Shown one piece after another: positions 50,644 to 58,789 of a DNA stretch of 64,000 nucleotides. Position numbers and translations under genes: made by a program. The stretch covers positions 1 to 64,000 of the forward strand of contig JBMNOE010000007.1 of assembly GCA_050942895.1 (NCBI GenBank). The letters run 5' to 3'. The notes beneath the pieces are model-generated. The model was not told the DNA's origin. It did not search any database and worked only from the letters and a program-made list of their open reading frames with translations. This DNA is from JBNRMR01 sp050942895 (GTDB taxonomy: Bacteria > Bacillota > Clostridia > Christensenellales > UBA1750). The stretch's first letter is position 1. Every line of letters begins with the position of its first letter.

Positions 50644-52098
50644 TTGCGACATCTCTTGGACAAGTCCTCGCAAAGAATGCTTTCTCTCATAGAGCTTCTT
50701 GTCTCTCAGGATAACTGGATTACCATAAGCCACCTGGCAAAAGCTGCGGGTGCCAGCGGGAGAACCGTCTCGGACGATATCACCAAGCTGAAAGACCGCT
50801 GGGATCATCTTTTCGATGTTGAAGTCTCGGTGAAAAGAGGCGTAAAAATGCATTGCAGGAGCATATCTGCCGTCAGCTCCGCTTTTAGGGATATTTTCAA
50901 GGAATCCACAGCGCTGCGCTGGCTGAGGGGGCTTCTCTTCCACCCTAACAAAAAGATAGAATTCTACGAGGACATGCTTTTCTCCAGCAGATCCACCCTC
51001 GGGCGCATGATACCAAAAATAAATTATTATTTAAACCCAAGGGGCATAAGCATACTGTGCAAAAATGGCCACTGTCAGATCATCGCACAGGACGAGCAAT
51101 ATCTGCGCCAGTTTTACGCGGCCTTTCTCCTTGAGATGAACGGTATGAGCATGCCTGAACTCCATGCCGACTTTAGCATTGAAAGAATGTGGCGAATTAT
51201 TATAGGCATTCTTCTCAAGGCTGTGCCCCCCACCGTGAGCGCCTTGGTGGCCAATGACGATATTATAGCAGCCTATCATGTGGCGCTGTATGTAGTCTCG
51301 CTGATTCGCGAATCCCAGGGATATAATATCGAATGCGATTATGACATCGAAGACGAAATCACGCCCGAGGATATTTCCTATATAAAGAGCTTCTTTCCCG
51401 GTATCTGCGCCTCAAATCTGCGTCCCATCAACGCCTTCATTCACAAAAACTTTAACGGATGGAGCTCGCCGGAGGAGGCCCTTGTCAATGAGCATTCCCG
51501 AGCCTTCATAACAGAGCTGTTCAAGCCGACGCAAGCCGCTCTGGGCGACGCAACCATGAATCAGCTTGTTTTTATTACGAAATCGCTATATCTGACCGAA
51601 AAACACAGAGCCTTTCAAACATCTGTCCTGTTTGACCGCATAAAACATTTTTCCGGGGCCCTAAAGAAAAACAGCCGGTTCATGTATAAAAGGGCAGAGG
51701 ATGGCCTTAAACTGCTTTCGGAAAAGATAGGCTTCGATATCACTCCCCGGCTTCACGACCTGCTTTTCTGGATATGTCTGGTCTATCCCGGGTTTCCCAG
51801 CTTTTCCTGCACCAAGTCTGCTCTTTTGATCAGCGATTTCGGCGCGCCCCACGCCAGCTTCCTCGTCTCCTATATTTCTGGAGCCCTTAACTCACTGGGA
51901 TGCTCCCTTATAGATGTTGACGCGGTGGTGTACCCTGATGCGTTAAGTTCATGCAACTACAAAGGCTATGATATTATACTCACCACCGTCCCCAACCTGC
52001 CCCTGGACCATAACAATGTGCTGACAATAGGCTGTTATCCAAGCCACGATAATATTCTTGAGATATACAAGCGTTGCATGATAGAAAGCTCTGTTTAA
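50644..52098 (+). CDS. Mga/AtxA-like transcriptional regulator
   Basis: This is a 484-residue cytoplasmic regulator. N-terminal winged helix-turn-helix domains occupy about 1-110 (ISHLAKAAGASGRTVSDDITKL). The long central helical part, about 120-380, resembles the Mga or PRD-like region. The C-terminus, about 395-480, is an EIIB-like Rossmann segment (SALLISDFGAPHASFLVSYISGAL, then YKGYDIILTTVPNL). Mga and AtxA of this layout control surface and virulence genes in Streptococcus and Bacillus. I place the start at TTG 50644, after AGGAG at 8 nt; a longer ATG frame adds a hydrophobic, leader-like stretch without a ribosome site. It diverges from the giant surface protein and ends at a strong terminator. 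Confidence 0.8.
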   Translation: MRHLLDKSSQRMLSLIELLVSQDNWITISHLAKAAGASGRTVSDDITKLKDRWDHLFDVEVSVKRGVKMHCRSISAVSSAFRDIFKESTALRWLRGLLFHPNKKIEFYEDMLFSSRSTLGRMIPKINYYLNPRGISILCKNGHCQIIAQDEQYLRQFYAAFLLEMNGMSMPELHADFSIERMWRIIIGILLKAVPPTVSALVANDDIIAAYHVALYVVSLIRESQGYNIECDYDIEDEITPEDISYIKSFFPGICASNLRPINAFIHKNFNGWSSPEEALVNEHSRAFITELFKPTQAALGDATMNQLVFITKSLYLTEKHRAFQTSVLFDRIKHFSGALKKNSRFMYKRAEDGLKLLSEKIGFDITPRLHDLLFWICLVYPGFPSFSCTKSALLISDFGAPHASFLVSYISGALNSLGCSLIDVDAVVYPDALSSCNYKGYDIILTTVPNLPLDHNNVLTIGCYPSHDNILEIYKRCMIESSV

Positions 52099-52138
52099 AC
52101 GCCGCAAAAGCACAACATTAGCACAACATTAAAAAAGA

Positions 52139-52175
52139 AAAACCCCAGGCTTCATTTGCCGGGGTTTTATTTTTT
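52139..52175 (+). terminator. Terminator of the Mga-like gene
   Basis: AAAACCCC / GGGGTTTT with a 14-nt loop, followed by a T-run. It also lies just beyond the stop of the convergent MFS gene. Confidence 0.82.
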
Positions 52176-52194
52176 CTCTATCTATAAAAGAGAG

Positions 52195-53451
52195 TTACGC
52201 TGCTTGCGCGCCGGGAGCCTCGACGGGCCTTTGCTTCTTTTTCGCCTGAGGGTTCAAAAGCAGCATCAGTATTATGGCCGCGCCTGCGCAACCCGCCGCT
52301 ATGAAGAAAGCCGGCGACATGAGGGCGATGTCATTAGCGGCGACGTTCTTGAAGTAGCCCGCAATATATGACGAGCCGACCGCCCCGGCGCCAAAGCCCA
52401 CCAGAACCATGCCATAGTTGGTGGCCATGTGCTTGGGCCCAAAGAGATCGGCGGTGAAGGAGGGGAATATGCTGAGAAAGCCGCCGTAGAAAAAGCCTAT
52501 GAAGCCGATGAGGACATATATCAGGTAGCCGTTCGCGCTGCCCACCAGCATCGAAAGCAAGCCCGACGCCACCAAAAGGATGATCAGCGAGCGCCTTCTG
52601 CCCAGTTTGTCCGACACAGCACCCCAGAAAAGGCGCCCCAAGGAGTTGCACATGGATATAATCAAAACGCCCATCGTGGCCGTTTCGCCCAAGCCCTTTG
52701 CAACGGCGATTGGCTTTGCGAAACCGATCATCATCAGCCCGCCGGCGCATGCGAACATTATCGAAAAGGCGATAAGATAAAATCTGGGCTGGCGCAGCAC
52801 CTGTCCCGGGGTGAGGCTGCCGTCGTCGCCGGAACCGGAAGCCGCCGCCTGACCCGCTCCGCTGCTCTCAGGAGGGTTTTTAAGAAAAAAGCCGCCTATT
52901 GTGCAAACCACCAAAAAGATGACGCTCATCACCAGGAAGGTCCTAGGCTCGCCCACCTCAGTTCCGCCGAAGCGGCCGATGAAATGCTCCACTATCGGCG
53001 TGAACACAACACCGCCGAAGCCCAGCGCCGACACTATCAGCCCTGTCACAAGGCCTTTTTTCTCAGGCCACCACTTTTGAGAGCAGGCGATAGTGGTGGA
53101 ATAGGTGAAGCCCATGCCCAGGCCGCCCAAAGCGCCATAACCAAGCCAGAGCAGCCATGGAGCCTGCGCCGTCACCAGCGATGCAAGAGCAAAACCCGCG
53201 CTCAGCATGACTCCCCCGGCGATTACCACCCAGCGGGTTGTAAACCTGGCCGCCAGCTTGCCGCCGATGACGCTGCCGATTGAAAGGGTTGCCAGCAGCA
53301 GCGAAAAGGGAAGGCTGGCCTTTGTGTTGTCGCCGGCGAAGATGCTGTTGGCGATTCCCGTTTGAAACACGCTCCATATGTAGGCCGTGCCCAAGCATAG
53401 CTGTATAGCGATTGACGCCGCTATCGGGGGGATTTTTTGAGATGCTTTCAT
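52195..53451 (-). CDS. MFS transporter, oxalate/formate antiporter-like (OFA family)
   Basis: This is a 418-residue transporter with 12 predicted membrane helices. OFA-type features include LCLGTAYIWSVFQTGIAN at the N-terminus, GLGMGFTYSTTIACSQKWWPEKKGLVTGLIV in helix 4-5, and DKLGRRRSLIILL in the middle loop. Family members exchange carboxylates such as oxalate/formate, but many have other substrates. The ATG at 53451 follows AGGAGG; a frame starting at 53517 would run through the terminator hairpin and is rejected. The 5' leader has a strong promoter and an attenuator, so expression is probably controlled before translation. The tandem esterases lie upstream on the same strand. Confidence 0.88.
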   Translation of the reverse strand: MKASQKIPPIAASIAIQLCLGTAYIWSVFQTGIANSIFAGDNTKASLPFSLLLATLSIGSVIGGKLAARFTTRWVVIAGGVMLSAGFALASLVTAQAPWLLWLGYGALGGLGMGFTYSTTIACSQKWWPEKKGLVTGLIVSALGFGGVVFTPIVEHFIGRFGGTEVGEPRTFLVMSVIFLVVCTIGGFFLKNPPESSGAGQAAASGSGDDGSLTPGQVLRQPRFYLIAFSIMFACAGGLMMIGFAKPIAVAKGLGETATMGVLIISMCNSLGRLFWGAVSDKLGRRRSLIILLVASGLLSMLVGSANGYLIYVLIGFIGFFYGGFLSIFPSFTADLFGPKHMATNYGMVLVGFGAGAVGSSYIAGYFKNVAANDIALMSPAFFIAAGCAGAAIILMLLLNPQAKKKQRPVEAPGAQAA

Positions 53452-53693
53452 AAAAACCTCCTGTTGCGTATAAAAAAGCCCTTTCCTGCATTGGTTGCAG
53501 TAAGGGCTTTCTTTCAAATAGATTGCGAAGTTTTATGCCTTCACAATTTGCGCCTTCCTTTCGGCAAGAACCGCAAAAAGCCCCATGTATTGCGCTGCTA
53601 GCGCAATAATAATAAGGCTAATAAAAAAGCTGATAAAATTCCTGATGCTGAATGGCTTTTTTGTCATTTGTCAGGCTACCTCGCTAAATTGCT
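53452..53693 (-). promoter_or_regulatory. Structured mRNA leader of the MFS transporter, candidate cis-regulatory RNA
   Basis: About 240 nt separate the predicted transcription start from the start codon. Hairpins on the minus strand include TATTGCGC / GCGCAATA (53588-53608, perfect 8 bp), ATTGTGAAG / CTTCGCAAT (53522-53547, one G-U pair), and a terminal terminator at 53472-53508. The T-box consensus was not found, and it does not match any riboswitch I can recognise. A metabolite- or protein-sensing leader is an inference. Confidence 0.5.
53472..53508 (-). terminator. Attenuator-like terminator in the MFS leader
   Basis: On the minus strand AGCCCTT / AAGGGCT with an inner CTGCA / TGCAG stem, followed by a run of T. 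It ends 20 bp before the start codon, right before the AGGAGG site. A terminator in that position suggests regulated read-through. Confidence 0.7.
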
Positions 53694-53699
53694 TCTGTG

Positions 53700-53728
53700 A
53701 TTATCCCACATCCCTGCGTCGCTGTCAA
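53700..53728 (-). promoter_or_regulatory. Promoter of the MFS transporter
   Basis: On the minus strand TTGACA (53723-53728) and GATAAT (53700-53705) are spaced by 17 bp. The predicted start is about 240 nt before the start codon. Confidence 0.8.
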
Positions 53729-53769
53729 CTGTTTTATATAGAACCTTTATTTCACACTAAAGCTCTGAA

Positions 53770-54531
53770 TCAAAAGCCGATATGGTCCAGGAACATCTGC
53801 GTGGCGATGCGCCAGCACTTCACATCATGGCCGACTCCGGGGATCACATGGTGGGAATAATTGAAGGGATTTCCTTCAAGCCCCTGGAAGAACTCAGGCA
53901 GCACCTTTTTGATTATCTCATATATCTCGTTCTCGCCGTGGGCGTGGAACACCGAGGGCAGGACTCTGCCGCTTTTCAGCAGTTCCTCAGCCTGGTGCTT
54001 GATGCTGTACTTGGTCTTTGTCAAATCCCCAGGGCCAAAGTTTGCCAGTTTTTCCATGGGCGGCCTGCCGGTAAAGTCAACATGGCCTTTATCGCCGGCT
54101 GCGAAAGGCCCTGTCCAGCTAAACAGCTCGGGATAGGAGAATGCCACATGGAAGGCGCCATAACCGCCGTTAGAAAAACCGGATACAATCGTATCCTCCC
54201 TTTTTTCAGACAGGAATGGAAACATGGAGCGGAGCATCGGCAAAAGCTCCAGGCACAGATATGAGCAATACTTTGGGCCCATGTGCATGTCCACGAAGCA
54301 GGAACGGTGAACATTCGGCATTATGACTGCCATGTTCCGATCCCGGGCAAAGCCGGCCATCCCCACATCTATGGCGCCGGTTTGCTGGTCGCCGCTGCCC
54401 CCGTGCAGGAACAGAAACACCTTTGTCTTTTCCTCCGGGTTTTTAAGCTTGTCTGCGTCGGGTAAAAAGAGCCACACGTCCTCATCCATGCCCAAAGTTT
54501 GGGAGTGTATGTGAAGTTGCATGAAAGCCAT
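53770..54531 (-). CDS. Alpha/beta-hydrolase esterase, first of a tandem pair in map order
   Basis: This is a 253-residue cytosolic esterase of the S-formylglutathione-hydrolase/EstA-like (esterase D) group. The oxyanion region is FLFLHGGSGDQQTG; the nucleophilic elbow is GFSNGG (Ser) and the catalytic His is in VIPGVGHDVKCW. The Asp of the triad is probably in the VFHAHGENEIYE region. No signal peptide is present. The ATG has GGAGG at 8 nt, located at the end of the upstream esterase gene; only 3 bp separate them, so the two are co-transcribed. It may deacetylate imported sugars, as related carbohydrate esterases do; the substrate is unknown. Confidence 0.85.
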   Translation of the reverse strand: MAFMQLHIHSQTLGMDEDVWLFLPDADKLKNPEEKTKVFLFLHGGSGDQQTGAIDVGMAGFARDRNMAVIMPNVHRSCFVDMHMGPKYCSYLCLELLPMLRSMFPFLSEKREDTIVSGFSNGGYGAFHVAFSYPELFSWTGPFAAGDKGHVDFTGRPPMEKLANFGPGDLTKTKYSIKHQAEELLKSGRVLPSVFHAHGENEIYEIIKKVLPEFFQGLEGNPFNYSHHVIPGVGHDVKCWRIATQMFLDHIGF

Positions 54532-54534
54532 GGC

Positions 54535-55320
54535 CTAATCCTCCTCTTTTTCGACGCCCAGCCAGTCGATTACCTTCTTTATGGCCATGTCGCCGTATTC
54601 CCAGTCATGCTCGCCCTCGGTGTCATAAAACTCGTTCTTTATGCCAAGGCCGTCCAGATGCTCCTTGAAGCTCAGCGTGGGCTGATGAAAGCCGTCGCCA
54701 TGGCCGCAGGTCAAAAGGATTTCCGGCCTTTCTTCTCCGCTGCTCTGCGCCAGATTGTTCGCCGCAATCAGCAAGTTGTCGCTTCCGGAAGCGTATTTTT
54801 CATAGCCGCCGAATATCCATTCGGGCTTAACGGTCAAATCATCCCTGCCAAAAAACAGCGCCATGTCCGTCACGGGGCTTATGGCCGCCACCTTTGAAAA
54901 GACCCCGGGCCTGTTGAGCGCGGCATTCAAAGCGCCGTAGCCGCCCATCGAAATCCCGGCGATATACCTGTCCTCCCTCCGCTGAGAAATGTTGAACCAT
55001 TTCTCGCAGATTTCCGGCAGCTCCTGGGTGATATAGTTGTGATAGTCAGAGCCGGTGGTCATGTTGGTCCAAAAGCTGTTGTGTCCATCGGGCAGCACCA
55101 CAGCCATCGGAATCTTGTTCATGTGACGCTCCAAAGAAGTGTTGCGCAGCCACTCCGTCCCGCTGCCGCCAAGGCCATGCAGAAGATAAAGAGCCTTATA
55201 AGGCCCCTTGCTTTTCACTGCGCCCCTCCCCCCGCCGGGATTATGCTGGGGCATAAGCACCTGAAAATCCACAGGCATTTTAAGCTGCGCGGACCTGCAG
55301 TGAACTTGAATCCAAGCCAT
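54535..55320 (-). CDS. Alpha/beta-hydrolase esterase, second of a tandem pair in map order
   Basis: This is a 261-residue esterase related to its neighbour. The oxyanion region is ALYLLHGLGGSGTEW, the nucleophile elbow is GISMGG (Ser), and the catalytic His lies in DTEGEHDWEYGD. The size and HGLGG/GISMGG pattern match tributyrin esterase-type (EstA) proteins. AGGAGG precedes the ATG by 5 nt. It is the first gene of the leftward pair, with a promoter at 55359-55388. It faces away from the alpha-galactosidase. A role in removing acyl groups from plant glycans is plausible but inferred. Confidence 0.88.
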   Translation of the reverse strand: MAWIQVHCRSAQLKMPVDFQVLMPQHNPGGGRGAVKSKGPYKALYLLHGLGGSGTEWLRNTSLERHMNKIPMAVVLPDGHNSFWTNMTTGSDYHNYITQELPEICEKWFNISQRREDRYIAGISMGGYGALNAALNRPGVFSKVAAISPVTDMALFFGRDDLTVKPEWIFGGYEKYASGSDNLLIAANNLAQSSGEERPEILLTCGHGDGFHQPTLSFKEHLDGLGIKNEFYDTEGEHDWEYGDMAIKKVIDWLGVEKEED

Positions 55321-55358
55321 GATAACCTCCTTAGTTGTTCTTGCATTGTTACCTGCTC

Positions 55359-55388
55359 ATTATATCATTTTTTGCGACGGAATGTAAA
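55359..55388 (-). promoter_or_regulatory. Promoter of the esterase pair
   Basis: On the minus strand TTTACA (55383-55388) and TATAAT (55359-55364) are spaced by 18 bp. The start codon is about 40 bp downstream. Confidence 0.7.
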
Positions 55389-55504
55389 ACTATATTTATT
55401 TAATATATTTATTTAACCTTTGTTTGTTTTTTCCCGTATCCAAAATGGCCGTCACTGCCCTAAAGTTGCTAACCGCATAACTTTGTTCTATGATATAATA
55501 AGGA

Positions 55505-55658
55505 TATAATAAGTTTAGCAAGCCGCACAGCGGATTGCGGGCTGGCGGGCCCGAAGGAAAGGCCGCCGACAAACATGGTATAATAAGTTTAGCAAGCCGC
55601 ACAGCGGATCGCGGGTCGGCGGGCTCGAAGGAAAGACCGCCGATAAACATGGTATAAT
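55505..55658 (+). repeat. Structured tandem repeat, locus B (two 74-bp units plus partial third)
   Basis: Units start at 55505 and 55579, each with TATAATAAGTTTAGCAAG, and a third TATAAT at 55653 begins a truncated unit. The two full units differ at about 6 of 74 positions. Hairpin 1 is CCGC-ACA-GCGG, the same place and size as TTTGC-TAA-GCAAA at locus A but with two changed base pairs. Hairpin 2 is GC-rich with loop CGAAGGAA. Each unit ends in CAAACATGG or TAAACATGG. It lies 34 bp before the alpha-galactosidase start. The 371-bp gap 55321-55691 holds this plus the esterase promoter. Confidence 0.88.
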
Positions 55659-55691
55659 GCAGACACAAAGAATCAACGGGGAGGTTTAAAT

Positions 55692-57968
55692 ATGTTTTCT
55701 GTTAAAGAAGGCCCCCTTCAGGACTTTTCCCGCGGGGATGCACTCTGCTCTTTTTCTGCCGAGGCTGCCTATACAGTCGACGGATACAGCTTCGTGGCAA
55801 AGCCCTGCTTTCTTAGCTGGGAAAATGCCGGCGGCGTTCTTTTTGCCAGCGCACAGGACGGCGGTATACGCTTAAAATATGAAATTAAGAGCCTTGGGCT
55901 CTCCTCTTTGCAGCTGCGCCTTAGCGCTCACAACAACAGCGCCGGCCCGGTCCGTCTGGAAAAACTCAGCCCCTTTGTTATAGACGATGGCGCCCTTTCC
56001 CTTGGAGCCAGCAACAGCTATGAGTGGATCTTCTACCGCCAGGGCCGCCACAAGAACGACCTTCCCTCCGTCTGCTGCCTGGGAAGAAACGACGAAAGCT
56101 TTTCCGATGCCCTTTCAAGCCTTGTTGAAACAGGCGGCATGGGTGGCGATGCCCCCGACGGCCTTACCCTTATAAGCGACAGCCTTACCGTCATAAAGGG
56201 CGGCCCCGACAGCGACGACAACCTGGTGGTCACCTTTGCGACCGGCGCCGATTTCATGGTCAGTTGCGCGCTTATATTGAATGACGATTCGCATTTTTAC
56301 CGGTTGGAGGCAAGCTCCGTCTGCAATATCAGGCTGGACCCGGGGATGAGCGTCAGCAGCGAATGGGTGGAGGTTTCCTTCGTAAGCGATGTTTTCGCCA
56401 AGATAGAGAGCTTTGCCGATGAAAAGGCGCAGCTTTACGGCGCGAGGAAAAACAAGATTTTTAAATCCTCCCCCTCCGTTTACTGCACATGGTATTATTA
56501 CGGCTCAACCGTCACCGAGAGGGATGTCATTGAAAATCTGGAGGAGATCAAAAGACGCGGCCTGCCTTTTGACGTTTTCCAGATTGACGACGGATGGGAA
56601 AACCGCTTCGGCGACTGGCAAGCAAACGAAAAGTTCCCTTCGGACATGAAGGCGCTGGCAGATAAGATCAGGGCTGCAGGGCTGATGCCGGGAATATGGA
56701 CCTGCCCCTTCATCGCCAGCGAGGACTCCCCCGTTTTTAAGGAACACCCCCATTGGTTTCTTTTCCACCTTGATGGCAGTCCCTGTCTTTTCCCCATGAA
56801 CAACAATGTCTACCGCGTATTGGACTTAACCAATCCGGATGCCGTTTCCTGGGCGGCCGGCATTTATAAAAATCTGCGGGAATGGGGCTACATGTACCAT
56901 AAGCTGGATTTTACCAGGGCTGCCGTCATTCAAGAAAACTGCAAGTATTATGACGATAGCGTTTCCATTACCAGAGCCTACCGCCATGCCGTGGCTGCCA
57001 TACGCGAAAACATGGGCGATGACGCCTACTTCCTGATGTGCGGAGGGCTTTACGACCCCCTTATCGGCATCGTTGACGGCCAGCGCTCAGGCTCCGACAC
57101 CCTGAGCATGTGGAGCATTAAAACCGGCAAGGGAGGCAAAGCCGCGCCTTTCACCATCAAGCAGAGTATACTGCGCTACTGGATGAACTTCTGGTGGGAC
57201 AATGATCCCGACGCGCTGATGGTGCGCCGCCAAAACGAAAGAACCCTTGGCCTTAACCTGACCTATGGCCTTTTGAATGAGGACGAAGCTGAAACAAGCG
57301 CGCTTAATCAATATATGTCCGCAGGACTTGTCTGCTCCACGGAGCCCCTTAAGCAAATCGACGACGACAGGCTGCACATACTGCGGCGCGTAATGCCCAC
57401 ATACAAAACAAAGCCCACGCCAAGGAGCATTTTCTCCGCCGAAAGATACCCTTCTTTTGTGGATGTTGAAAACGAGGGCGGAAAATGGCACACTCTCTGC
57501 TTCGTAAACTGGTCCGACACCAGCCCCATGCCCTGCGAATTCATACTCAATGGCGATGCGCTGGGCGACTTTTGCTGGAAGCACCAATATTTTGTAGTCT
57601 CGTCATATGACGGCTCCATCTGCATTGATCCCGCCATTTACGGGCAGAAAATAAACCTCGGGCTCATACCACCCCACGGCTCCATGCTGGTGAAGGTAAT
57701 GCCCAGGGATCTGCTGCCGGCGGTGATCGGCACCAACGGGCATTACTCAATGGGCAGCGAGGTTGACAGGCTTGAAATCAGCGACAGAACCCTGATATTT
57801 GAAGTGAAAAACTTGTTTGACTATCCATCACTCTATAAAATAAGGCTTCCCGAGGGCTTTCATGCTCGAAGCCTGCCCAAAGGCATATCTGCCAGAGGGC
57901 GGGATATCATGGTGCATATACCCGAAAGGGGTGAGCATCACCTGCGCATCCCCTTGGCCAAGGAATAG
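55692..57968 (+). CDS. Alpha-galactosidase-like glycoside hydrolase (GH36)
   Basis: This is a 758-residue protein with the clan GH-D layout: an N-terminal beta-sandwich to about 270, a TIM barrel at about 275-600, and a C-terminal beta-domain. Active-site motifs are visible: FQIDDGWENRFGDW, YHKLDFTRAA with the nucleophilic Asp near 408, and QRSGSDTLSMW with the acid-base Asp near 468. GH36 enzymes remove alpha-galactose from raffinose-type oligosaccharides or galactomannan; related members act on alpha-N-acetylgalactosamine. There is no signal peptide, so it acts in the cytoplasm. GGGGAGG precedes the ATG. It lies just after the tandem structured repeat. Confidence 0.92.
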   Translation: MFSVKEGPLQDFSRGDALCSFSAEAAYTVDGYSFVAKPCFLSWENAGGVLFASAQDGGIRLKYEIKSLGLSSLQLRLSAHNNSAGPVRLEKLSPFVIDDGALSLGASNSYEWIFYRQGRHKNDLPSVCCLGRNDESFSDALSSLVETGGMGGDAPDGLTLISDSLTVIKGGPDSDDNLVVTFATGADFMVSCALILNDDSHFYRLEASSVCNIRLDPGMSVSSEWVEVSFVSDVFAKIESFADEKAQLYGARKNKIFKSSPSVYCTWYYYGSTVTERDVIENLEEIKRRGLPFDVFQIDDGWENRFGDWQANEKFPSDMKALADKIRAAGLMPGIWTCPFIASEDSPVFKEHPHWFLFHLDGSPCLFPMNNNVYRVLDLTNPDAVSWAAGIYKNLREWGYMYHKLDFTRAAVIQENCKYYDDSVSITRAYRHAVAAIRENMGDDAYFLMCGGLYDPLIGIVDGQRSGSDTLSMWSIKTGKGGKAAPFTIKQSILRYWMNFWWDNDPDALMVRRQNERTLGLNLTYGLLNEDEAETSALNQYMSAGLVCSTEPLKQIDDDRLHILRRVMPTYKTKPTPRSIFSAERYPSFVDVENEGGKWHTLCFVNWSDTSPMPCEFILNGDALGDFCWKHQYFVVSSYDGSICIDPAIYGQKINLGLIPPHGSMLVKVMPRDLLPAVIGTNGHYSMGSEVDRLEISDRTLIFEVKNLFDYPSLYKIRLPEGFHARSLPKGISARGRDIMVHIPERGEHHLRIPLAKE

Positions 57969-58103
57969 GCCGCAAGCATGATCGCTGCCCGCCGGGGGGA
58001 GGACTTTGCCCTTCAGACCCCATCCGCCAAGGGGCAACTCGCTTGGAACTCTTTATGCGGCCTTCAAACGTCCAGAACGCAAAAATCATTTTCATCTAAA
58101 AGA

Positions 58104-58138
58104 AAAGGTGCGCGACTTTAAGCCGTGCACCTTTGTTT
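58104..58138. terminator. Bidirectional terminator between GH36 and CotF-like genes
   Basis: AAAGGTGC / GCACCTTT with a 15-nt loop and T-rich tails on both strands. It lies between the end of the GH36 gene and the stop of the convergent CotF-like gene. Confidence 0.75.
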
Positions 58139-58150
58139 CGTGTGAAAGCC

Positions 58151-58420
58151 TTACAGCATTCCCTGGCTCTTCTGTTTTGCCTGGTCAATCTTCGTCTGCT
58201 CCGCCGCCTCAACCTGATACCATCCGCGCTGCTGCATGTCGCAGAAAACATCGTGCTGAATCTGATGCTCATCGTTCAGTATCGCCATAAATTCGTTCTT
58301 AAGCTGAGGGCTTGCGCACTCGTTGGCGAATGTGTTATATGTGTCCGTCAGGTGCTTTTGGGTGGTCAAAACGTCGGTCATCACTGCCTGGGGTGTAAAC
58401 TCCATCTTGCTATCCTGCAT
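58151..58420 (-). CDS. CotF-like spore coat protein
   Basis: This is an 89-residue helical protein with the CotF-type pattern (TDVLTTQKHLTDTYNTFANECASPQLKNEFMAILNDEHQIQHDVFCDMQQRGWY). The Gln/His-rich helices and the YxxxANECxSPxL segment are typical of this coat family, which forms helical bundles on endospores. AGGAGGG precedes the ATG. The companion gene lies 12 bp upstream on the same strand, so the two form an operon. It is good evidence that the organism sporulates or descends from a spore-former. No sigma-E or sigma-K promoter could be identified with confidence. Confidence 0.88.
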   Translation of the reverse strand: MQDSKMEFTPQAVMTDVLTTQKHLTDTYNTFANECASPQLKNEFMAILNDEHQIQHDVFCDMQQRGWYQVEAAEQTKIDQAKQKSQGML

Positions 58421-58432
58421 TTCTTCGCCCTC

Positions 58433-58615
58433 CTAGTTCAAAAAGCTGACAAGTCTGTTAAAGTGGTCCTGATGCTTTGCCGCAATCTGCTCGTACTTGG
58501 CCTTTATCTGGGGATCGGTGCTGTTTTGAGCGTACATGCGGAACTTTTTCACGGTTGTGGCCTCGCCACTGATCAGGTCTTCAATGGCAGAAAGTTCTTT
58601 GGATGTAAGGTTCAT
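58433..58615 (-). CDS. Small CotF-like companion protein, 60 aa
   Basis: This is a 60-residue helical protein (MNLTSKELSAIEDLISGEATTVKKFRMYAQ...DPQIKAKYEQIAAKHQDHFNRLVSFLN). It resembles the N-terminal helix of CotF-type or ferritin-like spore proteins, which commonly precede a full CotF gene in Clostridia. The ATG at 58615 has GGAG at 7 nt; a frame starting 16 codons earlier lacks a site. It is the first gene of a two-gene leftward operon with the CotF-like protein. The pairing suggests assembly into a coat heterocomplex, which is inferred. Confidence 0.8.
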   Translation of the reverse strand: MNLTSKELSAIEDLISGEATTVKKFRMYAQNSTDPQIKAKYEQIAAKHQDHFNRLVSFLN

Positions 58616-58789
58616 AAAAGCGCTCCTTTGCATTTTATTCCCGCTTATTTTGCCCTTTTGCACAATGCTTATTCAGCCTTTTCAGCGTTTTTGAACTTTC
58701 TTTGTTGCAGCCTACTTTATATACGCTTAACATTTCTGGGGTATAATATAAAATAATATGCCGCAAATGGCTTTGAGAGGAGTGGTTTA

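Noticed and set aside
53521..53693. T-box riboswitch before the MFS gene
   Set aside because: The AGGGTGGNACCGCG antiterminator signature is absent; only a terminator and unrelated hairpins are seen.
43596..55477. Shared 12-mer TTGCTAACCGCA at 43596 and 55466
   Set aside because: A 12-base match is expected many times by chance in 64 kb, and flanks are unrelated.
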